Shown here: in pieces, positions 12,340-23,259 of the stretch
How positions within the stretch are numbered: the stretch's first letter is position 1
How the letters are laid out: each line of letters begins with the position of its first letter
From: Siphonodentalium dalli
Taxonomy: Eukaryota > Mollusca > Scaphopoda > Gadilida > Siphonodentaliidae
Length of the DNA: 64,000 nucleotides
Reading direction: 5' to 3'
Assembly: GCA_032622095.1 (NCBI GenBank)
Contig: CP136069.1
Span: forward strand, 36,244,194-36,308,193
Program-made: the position numbers and the translations under genes
Notes under the pieces: generated by a model
Databases searched by the model: none
Seen by the model: only the letters and a program-made list of their open reading frames with translations
Told to the model about the DNA's origin: nothing

Positions 12340-14130
12340 ATGTGGGCAGTAGCCTCTATACGGGCGCCTGTGGCGAATAATATACTATGGGTGGCGGGAT
12401 GGGGTGGTGGGTGGGATATCATTAGACTACTTATGTATGTGGGCAGTAGACTCTATACGGGGCCTGTGGCGCACAAGATACTATGGGTGGCGGGATTGGG
12501 TGGTGGGTGGGATATCATTAGACTACTTATTTATGTGGGCAGTAGCCTCTATACGGGCGCCTGTGGCGCATAAGATACTATGGGTGGCGTGATGGGGTGG
12601 TGGTGGGATATCATTAGACTACTTATTTATGTGGGCAGTAGCCTCTATACGGGCGCCTGTGGCGCATAAGATACTATGTGTGGCGGGATGGGGTGGTGGG
12701 TGGGATATCATTAGACTACTTATTTATGTGGGATATAATTAGACTACTTATTAATGTGGGCAGTAGCCTCTATACGGGCGCCTGATGCGCATAAGATACT
12801 ATGGGTGGCGGGATGGGGTGGTGGGTGGGATATAATTAGACTACTTATTTATGTGGGCAGTAGCCTCTATACGGGCGCCTGTGGCGCATAAGATACTATG
12901 GGTGGTGGGATGGGGTGGTGGGTGGGATATCATTATACTACTTAATTATGTGGGCAGTAGCCTCTATACGGGCGCCTGTGGCGCATAAGATACTATGGGT
13001 GTCGGGATGGGGTGGTGGGTTATATATCATTAGACTACTTATTTATGTGAGCAGTAGCCTCTATACGGGCGCCTGTGGCGCATCAGATAATATGGGTGGC
13101 GGGATGGGGTGGTGGGTGGGATATAATTAGACTACTTATTTATGTGGGCAGTAGCCTCTATACGGGCGCCTGTGGCGCATAAGATACTATGGGTGGCGGG
13201 ATGGGGTGGTGGGTGGGATATAATTAGACTACTTATTTATGTGGGCAGTAGCCTCTATACGGGCGCCTGTGGCGCATAAGATACTATGGGTGGCGGGATG
13301 GGGTGGTGGGTGGGATATCATTAGACTACTTATTTATGTGGGCAGTAGCCTCTATACGGGCGCCTGTGGCGCATAAGATACTATGGGTGGCGGGATGGGG
13401 TGGTGGGTGGGATATCATTAGACTACTTATGTATGTGGGCAGTAGACTCTATACGGGGCCTGTGGCGCACAAGATACTATGGGTGGCGGGATTGGGTGGT
13501 GGGTGGGATATCATTAGACTACTTATTTATGTGGGCAGTAGCCTCTATACGGGCGCCTGTGGCGCATAAGATACTATGGGTGGCGTGATGGGGTGGTGGT
13601 GGGATATCATTAGACTACTTATTTATGTGGGCAGTAGCCTCTATACGGGCGCCTGTGGCGCATAAGATACTATGTGTGGCGGGATGGGGTGGTGGGTGGG
13701 ATATCATTAGACTACTTATTTATGTGGGATATAATTAGACTACTTATTAATGTGGGCAGTAGCCTCTATACGGGCGCCTGATGCGCATAAGATACTATGG
13801 GTGGCGGGATGGGGTGGTGGGTGGGATATAATTAGACTACTTATTTATGTGGGCAGTAGCCTCTATACGGGCGCCTGTGGCGCATAAGATACTATGGGTG
13901 GTGGGATGGGGTGGTGGGTGGGATATCATTATACTACTTAATTATGTGGGCAGTAGCCTCTATACGGGCGCCTGTGGCGCATAAGATACTATGGGTGTCG
14001 GGATGGGGTGGTGGGTTATATATCATTAGACTACTTATTTATGTGAGCAGTAGCCTCTATACGGGCGCCTGTGGCGCATCAGATACTATGGGTGGCGGGA
14101 TGGGGTGGTGGGTGGGATATAATTAGACTA
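12340..14130. repeat. 996-bp tandem segmental duplication inside the 97-bp array
   Basis: Unit variants, including a damaged partial unit at ~12,721, recur in the same order 996 bp later (partial unit at ~13,717; matching frames at 12404/13400 and 12915/13911). This is a block duplication of about ten units rather than independent mutation. Confidence 0.88.
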
Positions 14131-14942
14131 CTTATTTATGTGGGCAGTAGCCTCTATACGGGCGCCTGTGGCGCATAAGATACTATGGGTGGCGGGATGG
14201 GGTGGTGGGTGGGATATAATTAGACTACTTATTTATGTGGGCAGTAGCCTCTATACGGGCGCCTGTGGCGCATAAGATACTATGGGTGGCGGGATGGGGT
14301 GGTGGGTGGGATATCATTAGACTACTTATTTATGTGGGCAGTAGCCTCTATACGGGTGCCTGTGGCGCATAAGATACTATAGGTGGCGGGATGGGGTGGT
14401 GGGTGGGATATAATTAGACTACTTATTTATGTGGGCAGTAGCCTCTATACGGGTGCCTGTGGCGCATAAGATACTATGGGTGGCGGGATGGGGTGGTGGC
14501 TTATATATCATTAGACTACTTATTTATGTGGGCAGTAGACTCTATACGGGCGCCTGTGGCGCATAAGATACTAAGGGTGGCGGGATGGGGTGGTGGGTTA
14601 TATATCATTAGACTACTTATTTATGTGAGCAGTAGCCTCTATACGGGCGCCTGTGGCGCATAAGATACTATGGGTGGCGGGATGGGGTGGTGGGTGGGAT
14701 ATAATTAGACTACTTATTAATGTGGGCAGTAGCCTCTATACGGGCGCCTGTTGCGCATAAGATACTATGGGTGGCGGGATGGGGTGGTGGGTGGGATATA
14801 CTTAGACTACTTATTTATGTGGGCAGTAGCCTCTATACGGGCGCCTGTGGCGCATAAGATACTATAGGTGGTGGGATGGGGTGGTGGGTGGGATATCATT
14901 ATACTACTTATGTATGTGGGCAGTAGCCTCTATACGGGTGCC

Positions 14943-14945
14943 TGT
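14943..14945. other. Left target-site duplication (TGT) of the CACTA element
   Basis: TGT precedes CACTACTG and is repeated at 21295-21297. In uninterrupted satellite units it occurs once, between GCGCC and GGCGC. Confidence 0.8.
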
Positions 14946-14959
14946 CACTACTGTACAAG

Positions 14960-15540
14960 CATTCCATTAAAATGCCATGAAAATCCCATTAAAATACCAT
15001 TAAATTGGCCAAAACCATTAGTTTATACCATTAATTCTTGTAACAACAATTTTAATGGGGCTCCACTGAACCCATTAAAACACCATTAATTTTAAGGCTT
15101 TAATGGCCAGTTCACCATTATAAACATTGAATTGGCCATTAAACACACATTCTATTTTTCTAATGCCCATTAAACCCCATTAAAATTTGTATTGACTGAA
15201 TTTAATGGCAATGATTTGGTATACTTTTAATGCCAAGTACAATTGTTATGAAATTAATGCCCATGATCTTGATGGCCTCACATGTAATGGCCATGAACTA
15301 ACCAATTAAATGCCCATTACATTATTATTGCAAATTAATGCCCATCACTCACAACTGTTGTAATATTAATGGCCATGATTTCAATGGCTGCCCAGGTAGT
15401 GGCCAACAAATGACCACATTTAATGCCCATTAAATTATTATTGCGAACTAATGCCCATCACTCGGAAATTATTTCAATGGCTGCATAGGTGATGGCCATG
15501 AATTGACCATATCCATGGTTTCAACCAAGGAAAGTACTTA
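14960..15540. repeat. Left subterminal repeat zone of the CACTA element
   Basis: Dense short motifs (CCATTAAA, TAATGGCC, TAATGCCCAT) occur in both orientations, with no coding potential. They match the style of the right-end zone. Confidence 0.85.
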
Positions 15541-16239
15541 TATAGTCAGCTACATGTAGTTAACGTCACTTTAAGTGGAAGCTCATAACATGACCTACAC
15601 AGAGGCACAAACTCAGACAATGATGATCATTTATGTATTTCTTTGCTCTACTTTAAGAGAGACTTTTATCTCAAGCAGTGGTTACTGAAGCCCTATTCTT
15701 TCTCATTATGCTAGTCCATGCCTAACCAACTATAAAAGTACTACCATGCAGGGCTCTTGCATGGTGGGGAAAATATAAACAAGAAGATAAATCAAGGAGG
15801 TAAATCAATGAAAAAGCCATGTATGCAATTGAGAAGCAAGACAAACCGGAAACATGGATGTTTTATTTTTATTTTGGCCTCGCGTATCTTCTTCTGATTG
15901 TGTATTTTACTGAAGTGAGCCCATTGGTCATTTGTTTGATTGTCAGGTTGACCCCACCATTCAAAATTTTTAATCCATAAGAATCGGAAGCTTCACTACG
16001 ATATAGAATACATGTACTCAAAGTTTCACTGGGCCCTCGTGAGAAGAGACCTTCTATTTTTTATTTGTTTATTAACAATACAAGTAGTATTATATTATAT
16101 TATTTTTTAATTAATATATTGCATAATCTTTTAAAGTTAGGCCATTAAAAACAAGAGATGGACTGTCGTTCGGTACATACTCCCTTGTTACATACCGCCT
16201 AGTGTGGGTATATCTATAAAATATGACTGCTATATACTC
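15541..16239. other. Unrecognised interior of the CACTA element
   Basis: No open frame with recognisable motifs. A short hairpin around CCATGCAGGGCTCTTGCATGG's position (~15,745) is the only structure noted. Confidence 0.5.
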
Positions 16240-17300
16240 AGACAGATGGACCCAAAATCAGCATTTTCATATAAACAAAGATGAATAACTATAGAACCAA
16301 AAAACAAAACAAGACAAATAGTTGAATGTGCCATTAAATGTCCTCATAATGGTGAACATCCATACCAAATTTAATTGAGATCCGAGCATTACTGTTCAAT
16401 TTATGACACTAACATATACCAGACGGACCAAAAATCCAACATTTCCAGATAATCGAAGATGTATAACTCTAGAATTGAAAATCCGAACAAAACGATGGAA
16501 GATTCTTTTTAATGTCTTCATAGTAGTGAACATCCAATCCAAATTTCATTGAGATCCCATCAAAACTGTTGAAGTTACAACATGAACTGACACCATGCAT
16601 ACATACCAAACAGCCATCATTTCCTGATAAACAAAGATGAATAACTCTAGAATGTAAAATCCGAAAAAAAAATGATGGACCCCTCTATTGCATGTGCCCT
16701 CACAGTAGTGAACATCCATACAAAATTTCATTGAGATCCGATCACTACTGTTCAAGTTATGACAAGCACAGACACCAGACGGACCAAAAATCCAACATTT
16801 CCAGATAATCAAAAATGAATAACTCTAGAATGGAAACTCCGAACAAAACAATGAAACCCTCTATTTAATGTCCTCATAGTTGTGAACATCCATACAAAAT
16901 TTCATTGAGATCCCATCAAAACTGTTGAAGTTACAACATGAACTGACACCAGGCATACCATGCAAAAGCCAACATTTCCAGATAAAGAAAGATGAATAAC
17001 TCTAGAATGGAAAATCGGAACAAAACGACGGAACCCTCTATTTAATGTCCTCATGTAGTGAACACCCATACCAAATTCCATTGAGATCCCATCAAAACTG
17101 TTGAAGTTACAACATGAACTGACACCAGGCATACCATGCAAAAGCCAACATTTCCAGATAAAGAAAGATGAATAACTCTAGAATGGAAAATCGGAACAAA
17201 ACGATGGAACCCTCTATTTAATGTCCTCATTGTAGTGAACATCCATACCTAATTTCATTGAGATCGGAGCACTACTGTTCAAGTTATGACATGAACAAAC
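16240..17300. repeat. ~177-bp tandem repeat, about six copies
   Basis: GATGAATAACTCTAGAATGG-like sequence recurs at about 16,283, 16,458, 16,637, 16,815, 16,990 and 17,167 (spacing 175-179). Other shared phrases are TTTAATGTCCTCAT, GAACATCCATACC, ATTTCATTGAGATC and CCAACATTTCCAGATAA. The last two copies are nearly identical. The array ends in a GACGGTCGTACG-type tail and a short palindrome around CCTCTTTTTAAAGGGGG (~17,371). Minus-strand frames rich in VVTSTVLMGSQ are by-products of the repeat. Confidence 0.9.
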
Positions 17301-18008
17301 ATCGGACGGTCGTACGTACGGTCGCACACACAGACGCATGTACGGACGGATAGGTGCAAAACAGTTTAACCCTCTTTTTAAAGGGGGTATAAGTAACGCA
17401 CGCATCACTAAAAGTCCGCTCCATGGCTGCAGCAAAACTATTTAGCGCAATCTCAACAAAATAAAAAATCCTCCCTCAATACGCTTGTGATAGGGACTTA
17501 TTTTTGGTTCACCGGTCACATGTTTAAGAACACCGGTTATATTTACTTCCGGTAAAAAGCACGTGGTCTGATATTTTATCGTCTGTCCATTTTTTCAATT
17601 TTGGACAAATAAATTGGAAAAAATGAGTTCGTTTTCTATGTGCATTACGTCAGGGATCACAGTTATACCGTTGAGTGTATATGGAGGATTAACCGAAGGA
17701 ACATCTGTTGGTTGGTGAACTATTTGCGACAATGCAATGCAATAAATCTGATGATTTTGGCGAAATCCGGAAAATTCCAAACGATTTGAAATACATTAAA
17801 CCGAATGCTATATTGGAAACTCGAGTAGTTTCAATGGGCAAAAAGTGTTTCCTGGTGCCAAAATATGTGATCTAATAGAAAAATAAAAATGAAATTATTC
17901 ACAAATACTTTCTTCTTGTCAATCTTTGAAGTACATGTACGTTCCTTCCAATCATTGAAATTGAATTCAACCAATCTATCAGAACTGTCACTTTGACAGC
18001 ACATGCAC
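17301..18008. other. Unrecognised interior of the CACTA element
   Basis: No recognisable coding or RNA feature. Confidence 0.5.
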
Positions 18009-18010
18009 AG

Positions 18011-19061
18011 ACCTTCTCAAAATAAGTGTCCCTTTTAACGCGGTTCTCAGGAGTTAACAACGCGGTCGTACCCCGCTGGACAAAACAAGTGTCCACTGCC
18101 ACCGCGGTGTACTTGCCGTTCGGCCGCGGTGTCATTGTGTGTAACCGCGGTTTAGCACCGCGGTCGAATGGCAAGTACACCGCGGCCGAATGGCAAGTAC
18201 ACCACGGCCGAACAGCAAGTACACGGCCGAACTGCAGTCAGCTGGTGGAGCCGCGGTGTAGTTGCAGTTCGGCCACGGTGGCAACGCAAACCGCGGTTAA
18301 GTGGACACTTGTTTTGTCCAGCGGGGGTACCTTCAACACAATGCGGTCGTTGCGTTGATAACGCAATGTTGGTACGTTACGACCGCGTTGAAGTTTAACA
18401 GTAACACAGACCGCGTTTATGTTAAATGCGTTGCGTCAAGGATCAACGCAACACGCGAAGATTACAATCACCGCGCCGAAAAATATACAGACGATGAGTC
18501 ATGTAAGTAGTTTTTTAACCATTAAATTTTTTGTTTTAAATATAATTTATGATCACATATGACTAATTTAGTGTCATTTTCCCACTCTCTGAAAACAGAA
18601 AATCACATAACTACGCGACGTGAACTCAAAAGTGTTTTGGTTGTTAGAAATCTCAATTGCATCTCTAAATAAAAGACTCTATTAATTCGTGCAGCACGAT
18701 CAATGCAATCTACATTTATTTATTAGCTTTTTCCAGAAAAATTCTAATGAAAATGTAAAACATTTAACACCAATCAATCATTTTATTCATACCTCCCACC
18801 ATGCCAAAATAACATTGTATTATGTTGGCAATGTTCCGTTTCGTTGACGGTTATCTCAACCGCGTTTGTTGCGTTGACAGTCATGCCCACCGCGCTATGT
18901 TACATTGACGGTTACCTCGAACGCATTGAGGAAAATCACAACTGAATTGGAGTAACGTTACGACCGCGTTCCGTTAACACGAGAATCGCGTCGATGGTCA
19001 ATTCTCAACGCGGTTCCAACGTTTGAGAGGGACACTTATTTAAAGTTAATTTTGAGAAGGT
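18011..19061. mobile_element. ~1.05-kb TIR element rich in AACGCG/CGCGTT words, nested in the CACTA element
   Basis: The left end reads ACCTTCTCAAAAT then AAGTGTCCC. The right end is the reverse complement, with ATTTTGAGAAGGT at its limit and GGGACACTTATTT inside, offset by an ~11-bp indel. Both flanks of the interior are full of ACCGCGTT/AACGCGGT words in both orientations, while the centre (18,500-18,830) is AT-rich. There is no credible transposase. A second, smaller element is inserted at 18,071-18,326. Exact termini and target duplication are uncertain. Confidence 0.65.
18071..18326. mobile_element. 256-bp MITE with perfect 26-bp TIRs and GTA duplication, inserted inside another element
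   Basis: Positions 18071-18096 (starting CCCCGCTGGACAAAACAAG) are the exact reverse complement of 18301-18326. GTA flanks both sides (18068-18070 and 18327-18329). The interior is GC-rich with repeated CCGCGGT/ACCGCGG words. Overlapping open frames here come from the GC-rich composition. Perfect TIRs point to a recent insertion, but no superfamily is assigned. Confidence 0.9.
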
Positions 19062-19108
19062 ATGTTCTCACATCAGCAGCCATCAGTATAAAAGTATAAT
19101 GATATAAA

Positions 19109-19861
19109 CCGGTGTAACAGTTTATCTCCCCCCCCCTGGGTATTTCCCTCTCCCCTGAGAAGATACTCAGGCATGGGTATCCCCCCACACCCCAAATTCT
19201 TACTATAATCAAATTTTGCTCATATAAAGTTAATTTCTCGCCATTTCATGACTATATAAAGCAAATTAAGCAATAAAATCATACGTTTAATTTTTGTCAT
19301 ATGTAGGTGCTGGGAGGGGGGGGGGGAAGATACTCAGGCCTGGGTATCTCCCCCCCCCCACCCCAAATTCTTACTCTATCAAATTTTGTTCATATAAAGT
19401 TAATTTCTCGCCATTTCATGACTATATAAAGCAAATTAAGCAATAAAATCATGCGTTAATTTTTGTCATATGTAGGTGCTGGGTGGGGGGGGGGGAAGAT
19501 ACTCAGGCCTGGGTATCTTCCCCCCACCCCAAATTCTTACTATAATCAAATTTTGCTCATATAAAGTTAATTTCTCGCCATTTCATGACTATATAAAGCA
19601 AATTAAACGATAGAATCATAAGGTAATATTTTGACATATTTATACTATTATTGGGTTAAGTTAAACTTCAAAATAACCACACAAAAAAAACAAATTTAAT
19701 AGTTTTCTCGGCATTTCTTACCATAATAATATAAAATAAGTGAGGGAAAAAAAATGTACGAGTGGGGGGGAAGATACCCAGGGTGGGGGGAGATACCCCG
19801 GGGTATGTTCCCCCCCGGGGGGGGGGGAGATACCCAGGGGGGAGATTTCGTGTTACACCGG
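19109..19861. mobile_element. ~750-bp TIR element with internal ~168-bp tandem repeats
   Basis: CCGGTGTAACA at 19109 pairs with TGTTACACCGG ending at 19861, and both ends continue into C-runs or G-runs next to CTGGGTAT/ATACCCAG. Inside, AGATACTCAGG recurs at 19161, 19328 and 19497, with the shared AT-rich phrase AATTTCTCGCCATTTCATG between, giving three ~168-bp copies. The long C and G homopolymers could be misassembled. There is no coding capacity. The flanks are TATA-like, so the target duplication is unclear. Confidence 0.75.
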
Positions 19862-20769
19862 TATATAGTATTCTTGTGGAACACTAGAAAAATTACATCA
19901 GTGTCACTGAGAATTGTTCCTGATAGTGGATATCCATGGGCATTGCAGTAAATAAATACATGTAGAGCAATTTATGGCACTGCTACATTTGAATCAGATT
20001 TCTCAGAATTCCTAATATAATTGTCAGAAGTTTTTTGTAATTTGAGTGGTGTGTTTCTCTATACATGTATGTGAGGTTACATTGTACAGTTATGATATTT
20101 GGTGGGAGACATTGAGTGCTTCTGACTTTATAAACCATATCCCTCACACTATCATGAATAGAACCAGACAAAACTCATGCTATGCCTTTCCTCAATATCC
20201 ATTTAGAGCCATGCTTTTGGAATTGGGCAACAGAGGTGTCAGAGTATTCCCATGTATTGAGCTACCCCTGTATACATGTGATTACACAGATACAAGTTGT
20301 ATTACATGAACCTGGAATCATGAAAACAGATTTAATATTCGATTTTGAGTATGTTTTGAATTTTTTTTAATAAATAATAAATATAATAAGACACCCTCCC
20401 TTATCAAAACATTTAGACATAATTGCTTGTGAACCCAGACTTGAATTTGTAATGGCCTTATATATGTTTTATTATTATTTCTATCCATTGTAATTAATTT
20501 TAACACAGTTGATGCCCCATTTAAAAATAGATCATCTTGAGCTATATTGTACAGAGAAATGAGGAATCGGGGAGTCCATAAATATACACACAGTACTGTA
20601 CCACTTTAAAGGGACATTCAAGGTACCGGGCCATATTCTGGCTATAAACACCCAATTCCGGTATCATACCCAAGTTTGGAGATAAAGTGTCTAGTCATTT
20701 CAGTGAAGCGGACCAGCGTCGCCAAACTCACCCTCTGGAGACCTCATTCTGTTTATGACCAGTTTTTCA
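19862..20769. other. Unrecognised interior of the CACTA element
   Basis: Frames of 60-90 codons between 19,980 and 20,510 show no motif I can recognise. They could be transposase scraps, but nothing visible supports it. Confidence 0.45.
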
Positions 20770-21286
20770 TACCCATCATATTTAATGGGCCTTATTATGC
20801 CCCATGAACCAACCATTAAATATAGGCTGTATATAATGGCCATCAATTTTGTGGGCACCCTGCCCCCATAAATTTAATGGGCATCAAAATTTACCTCCCA
20901 AAATTAATGCCCATTATAATGACCCATTTTAATGCCCATTATATTTAATGGGCCTTAATATGTAACCTTTCATGGGATTTTAAAGGGGTTTTAATGGCAA
21001 TTAAACACAGAATGTTGCCATTAATTTTTTAATGGCCTTTAGTTCCCGCCTTCATTTAATGCCCATTACCCCAGTTAATTTAATGGCCATACACATACCC
21101 ATTAAAATAATTTAGCTTTAATGGCCGTTAACTTTCTTATAATAATGGCAATTTAATGGCTGTGAAAGGTTACATATTAAGGGGGTATTTTAATGGGTTT
21201 TTAATGGGAAAATCATGGGTTTTTTAATGGATTTGTAATGGTATATCATTAATGGGCCTTTAATTGGCATTTAATGGGTGTGCGCG
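20770..21286. repeat. Right subterminal repeat zone of the CACTA element
   Basis: TTTAATGG, TAATGGGCC and ATGCCCATTA words recur throughout, mirroring the left zone in inverted orientation. Confidence 0.85.
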
Positions 21287-21294
21287 CAGTAGTG

Positions 21295-21297
21295 TGT
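21295..21297. other. Right target-site duplication (TGT) of the CACTA element
   Basis: TGT follows the right terminus CAGTAGTG and matches the left copy. The sequence continues GGCGCATAAG, the next bases of the 97-bp unit. Confidence 0.8.
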
Positions 21298-22688
21298 GGC
21301 GCATAAGATACTATGGGTGGCGATATGGGGTGGTGGGTGGGATATAATTAGACTACTTATTTATGTGGGCAGTAGCCTCTATACGGGCGCCTGTGGCGCA
21401 TAAGATACTATGGGTGGCGGAATGGGGTGGTCGGTGGGATATAATTAGACTACTTATTTATGTGGGCAGTAGCCTCTATACGGGCGCCTGTTGCGCATAA
21501 GATACTATGGGTGGCGGGATGGGGTGGTGGGTGGGATATAATTAGACTACTTATTTATGTGGGCAGTAGCCTCTATACGGGCGCCTGTTGCGCATAAGAT
21601 ACTATGGGTGGCGGGATGGGGTGGTGGGTGGGATATACTTAGACTACCTATTTATGTGGGCAGTAGCCTCTATACGGGCGCCTGTGGCGCATAAGATACT
21701 ATGGGTGGTGGGATGGGGGTGGTGGGTGGGATATCATTATACTACTTAATTATGTGGGCAGTAGCCTCTATACGGGCGCCTGTGGCGCATAAGATACTAT
21801 GGGTGGCGGGATGGGGTGGTGGGTGGGATATCATTATACTACTTATTTATGTGGGCAGTAGCCTCTATACGGGCGCCTGTGGCGCATAAGATACTATGGG
21901 TGGCGGGATGGGGTGGTGGGTGGGATATCATTATACTACTTATTTATGTGGGCAGTAGCCTCTATACGGGCGCCTGTGGCGCATAAGATACTATGGGTGG
22001 CGGGATGGGGTGGTGGGTGGGATATCATTATACTACTTATTTATGTGGGCAGTAGCCTCTATACGGGCGCCTGTGGCGCATAATATACTATGGGTGGTGG
22101 GATGGGGTGGTGGGTGGGATATCATTAGACTACTTATTTATGTGGGCAGTAGCCTCTATACGGGCGCCTGTGGTGCATAAGATACTATGGGTGGCGGGAT
22201 GGGGTGGTGGGTGGGATATAATTAGACTACTTATTTATGTGGGCAGTAGCCTCTATACGGGCGCCTGTGGCGCATAAGATACTATGGGTGGCGGGATGGG
22301 GTGGTGGGTGGGATATAATTAGACTACTTATTTATGTGGGCAGTAGCCTCTATACGGGCGCCTGTGGCGCATAAGATACTATGGGTGGCGGGATGGGGTG
22401 GTGGTGGGATATAATTAGACTACTTATTTATGTGGGCAGTAGCCTCTATACGGGTGCCTGTGGCGCATAAGATACTATGGGTGGCGGGATGGGGTGGTGG
22501 GTGGGATGGGGTGGTGGGTGGGATGGGGTGGTGGGTGGGATATCATTAGACTACTTATTTACGTGGGCAGTAGCCGCTATACGGGCGCCTCTGGCACATA
22601 ATATACTATGGGTGGCGGGATGGGGTGGTGGGTGGGATATAATTAGACCTCTTATTTATGTGGGCAGTAGCCTCTATACGGGTGCCTC

Positions 22689-23251
22689 TATACGCATTAA
22701 AAATAAATAAGATCTACTCATTGGAGCCACTGCGGCTGAGATGTGGGCATATGTATATTGTTCTGGAGTAGAAGTCTCAAAATCAAATAACATTTGTTGA
22801 AACATACACCCGAAGGCAATTTCAGATTTCAACTCGTCCATGAATCGCATGAGTAGAAGCCATGAATCATGTAGAATCAGACAATGTTGGTTGGATTATA
22901 CTTATTTATGTGGGCAGTAGCCTCTATACGGACGCCTGTGGCGCATAAGATACTATGGGTGGCGGGATGGGGTGGTGGGTGGGATATAATTAGACTACTT
23001 ATTTATGTGGGCAGTAGCCTCTATACGGGTGCCTCTATACGCATTAAAAATAAATAAGATCTACTCATTGGAGCCACTGCGGCTGAGATGTGGGCATATG
23101 TATATTGTTCTGGAGTAGAAGTCTCAAAATCAAATAACATTTGTTGAAACATACACCCGAAGGCAATTTCAGATTTCAACTCGTCCATGAATCGCATGAG
23201 TAGAAGCCATGAATCATGTAGAATCAGACAATGTTGGTTGGATTATACTTA
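22689..23251. repeat. ~215-bp non-satellite spacer present twice, 347 bp apart
   Basis: A stretch with GATCTACTCATTGGAGCCAC and ATGTTGGTTGGATTATAC occurs after 22,689 and again, essentially unchanged, after 23,036. Flanking satellite units differ from the norm in the same way in both copies (GGTGCCTCTATACG on the left, TATACGGACGCC on the right). One insertion was therefore duplicated together with its surroundings. It has no recognised identity. Confidence 0.9.
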
Positions 23252-23259
23252 TTTATGTG

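Larger units (their letters stand above)
10945..14945. repeat. 97-bp G-rich satellite array, left part
   Basis: About 41 head-to-tail copies of a 97-bp unit. Each unit has a G-rich block (GGGTGGCGGGATGGGG followed by TGGTGGGTGGG), an AT-rich middle (ATATAATTAGACTACTTA), and then GGGCAGTAGCCTCTATACGG. A short inverted repeat follows (GGCGCC-TGT-GGCGC), and the unit ends at CATAAGATACTAT. Most units differ by a few bases. Aberrant partial units, for example near 12,721 and 13,717, mark unequal exchange. Open frames of 60-90 codons (reading WAVASIRAPVAHKILWV and similar) are by-products of the repeat: 97 is not a multiple of three, so each frame closes within a few units. The right end is interrupted at 14,945 by a CACTA-type element, and the array resumes in phase at 21,298. 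Confidence 0.96.
14946..21294. mobile_element. Non-autonomous CACTA (EnSpm/CMC-type) DNA transposon, 6,349 bp, inserted in the satellite
   Basis: The left end starts CACTACTGTACAAGC at 14946 and the right end finishes CAGTAGTG at 21294, giving TIRs beginning CACTACTG. The satellite is interrupted exactly here. TGT stands on both sides (14943-14945 and 21295-21297) and the 97-bp unit resumes in phase. CACTA termini with a 3-bp target duplication are the hallmark of the CACTA/EnSpm superfamily. About 500-600 bp at each end are filled with short CCATTAAA/TAATGGCC words, like the subterminal repeats that bind transposase in this family. No open frame resembling a CACTA transposase was found, so it is either non-autonomous or has lost its gene. 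The interior carries a 177-bp tandem block and further TIR elements. Confidence 0.85.

Noticed and set aside
16546-17435. Minus-strand frames sharing VVTSTVLMGSQ
   Set aside because: By-products of the ~177-bp tandem repeat.
18026-18510. Overlapping plus-strand frames in GC-rich DNA
   Set aside because: They lie within the TIRs and GC-rich interior of nested MITEs.
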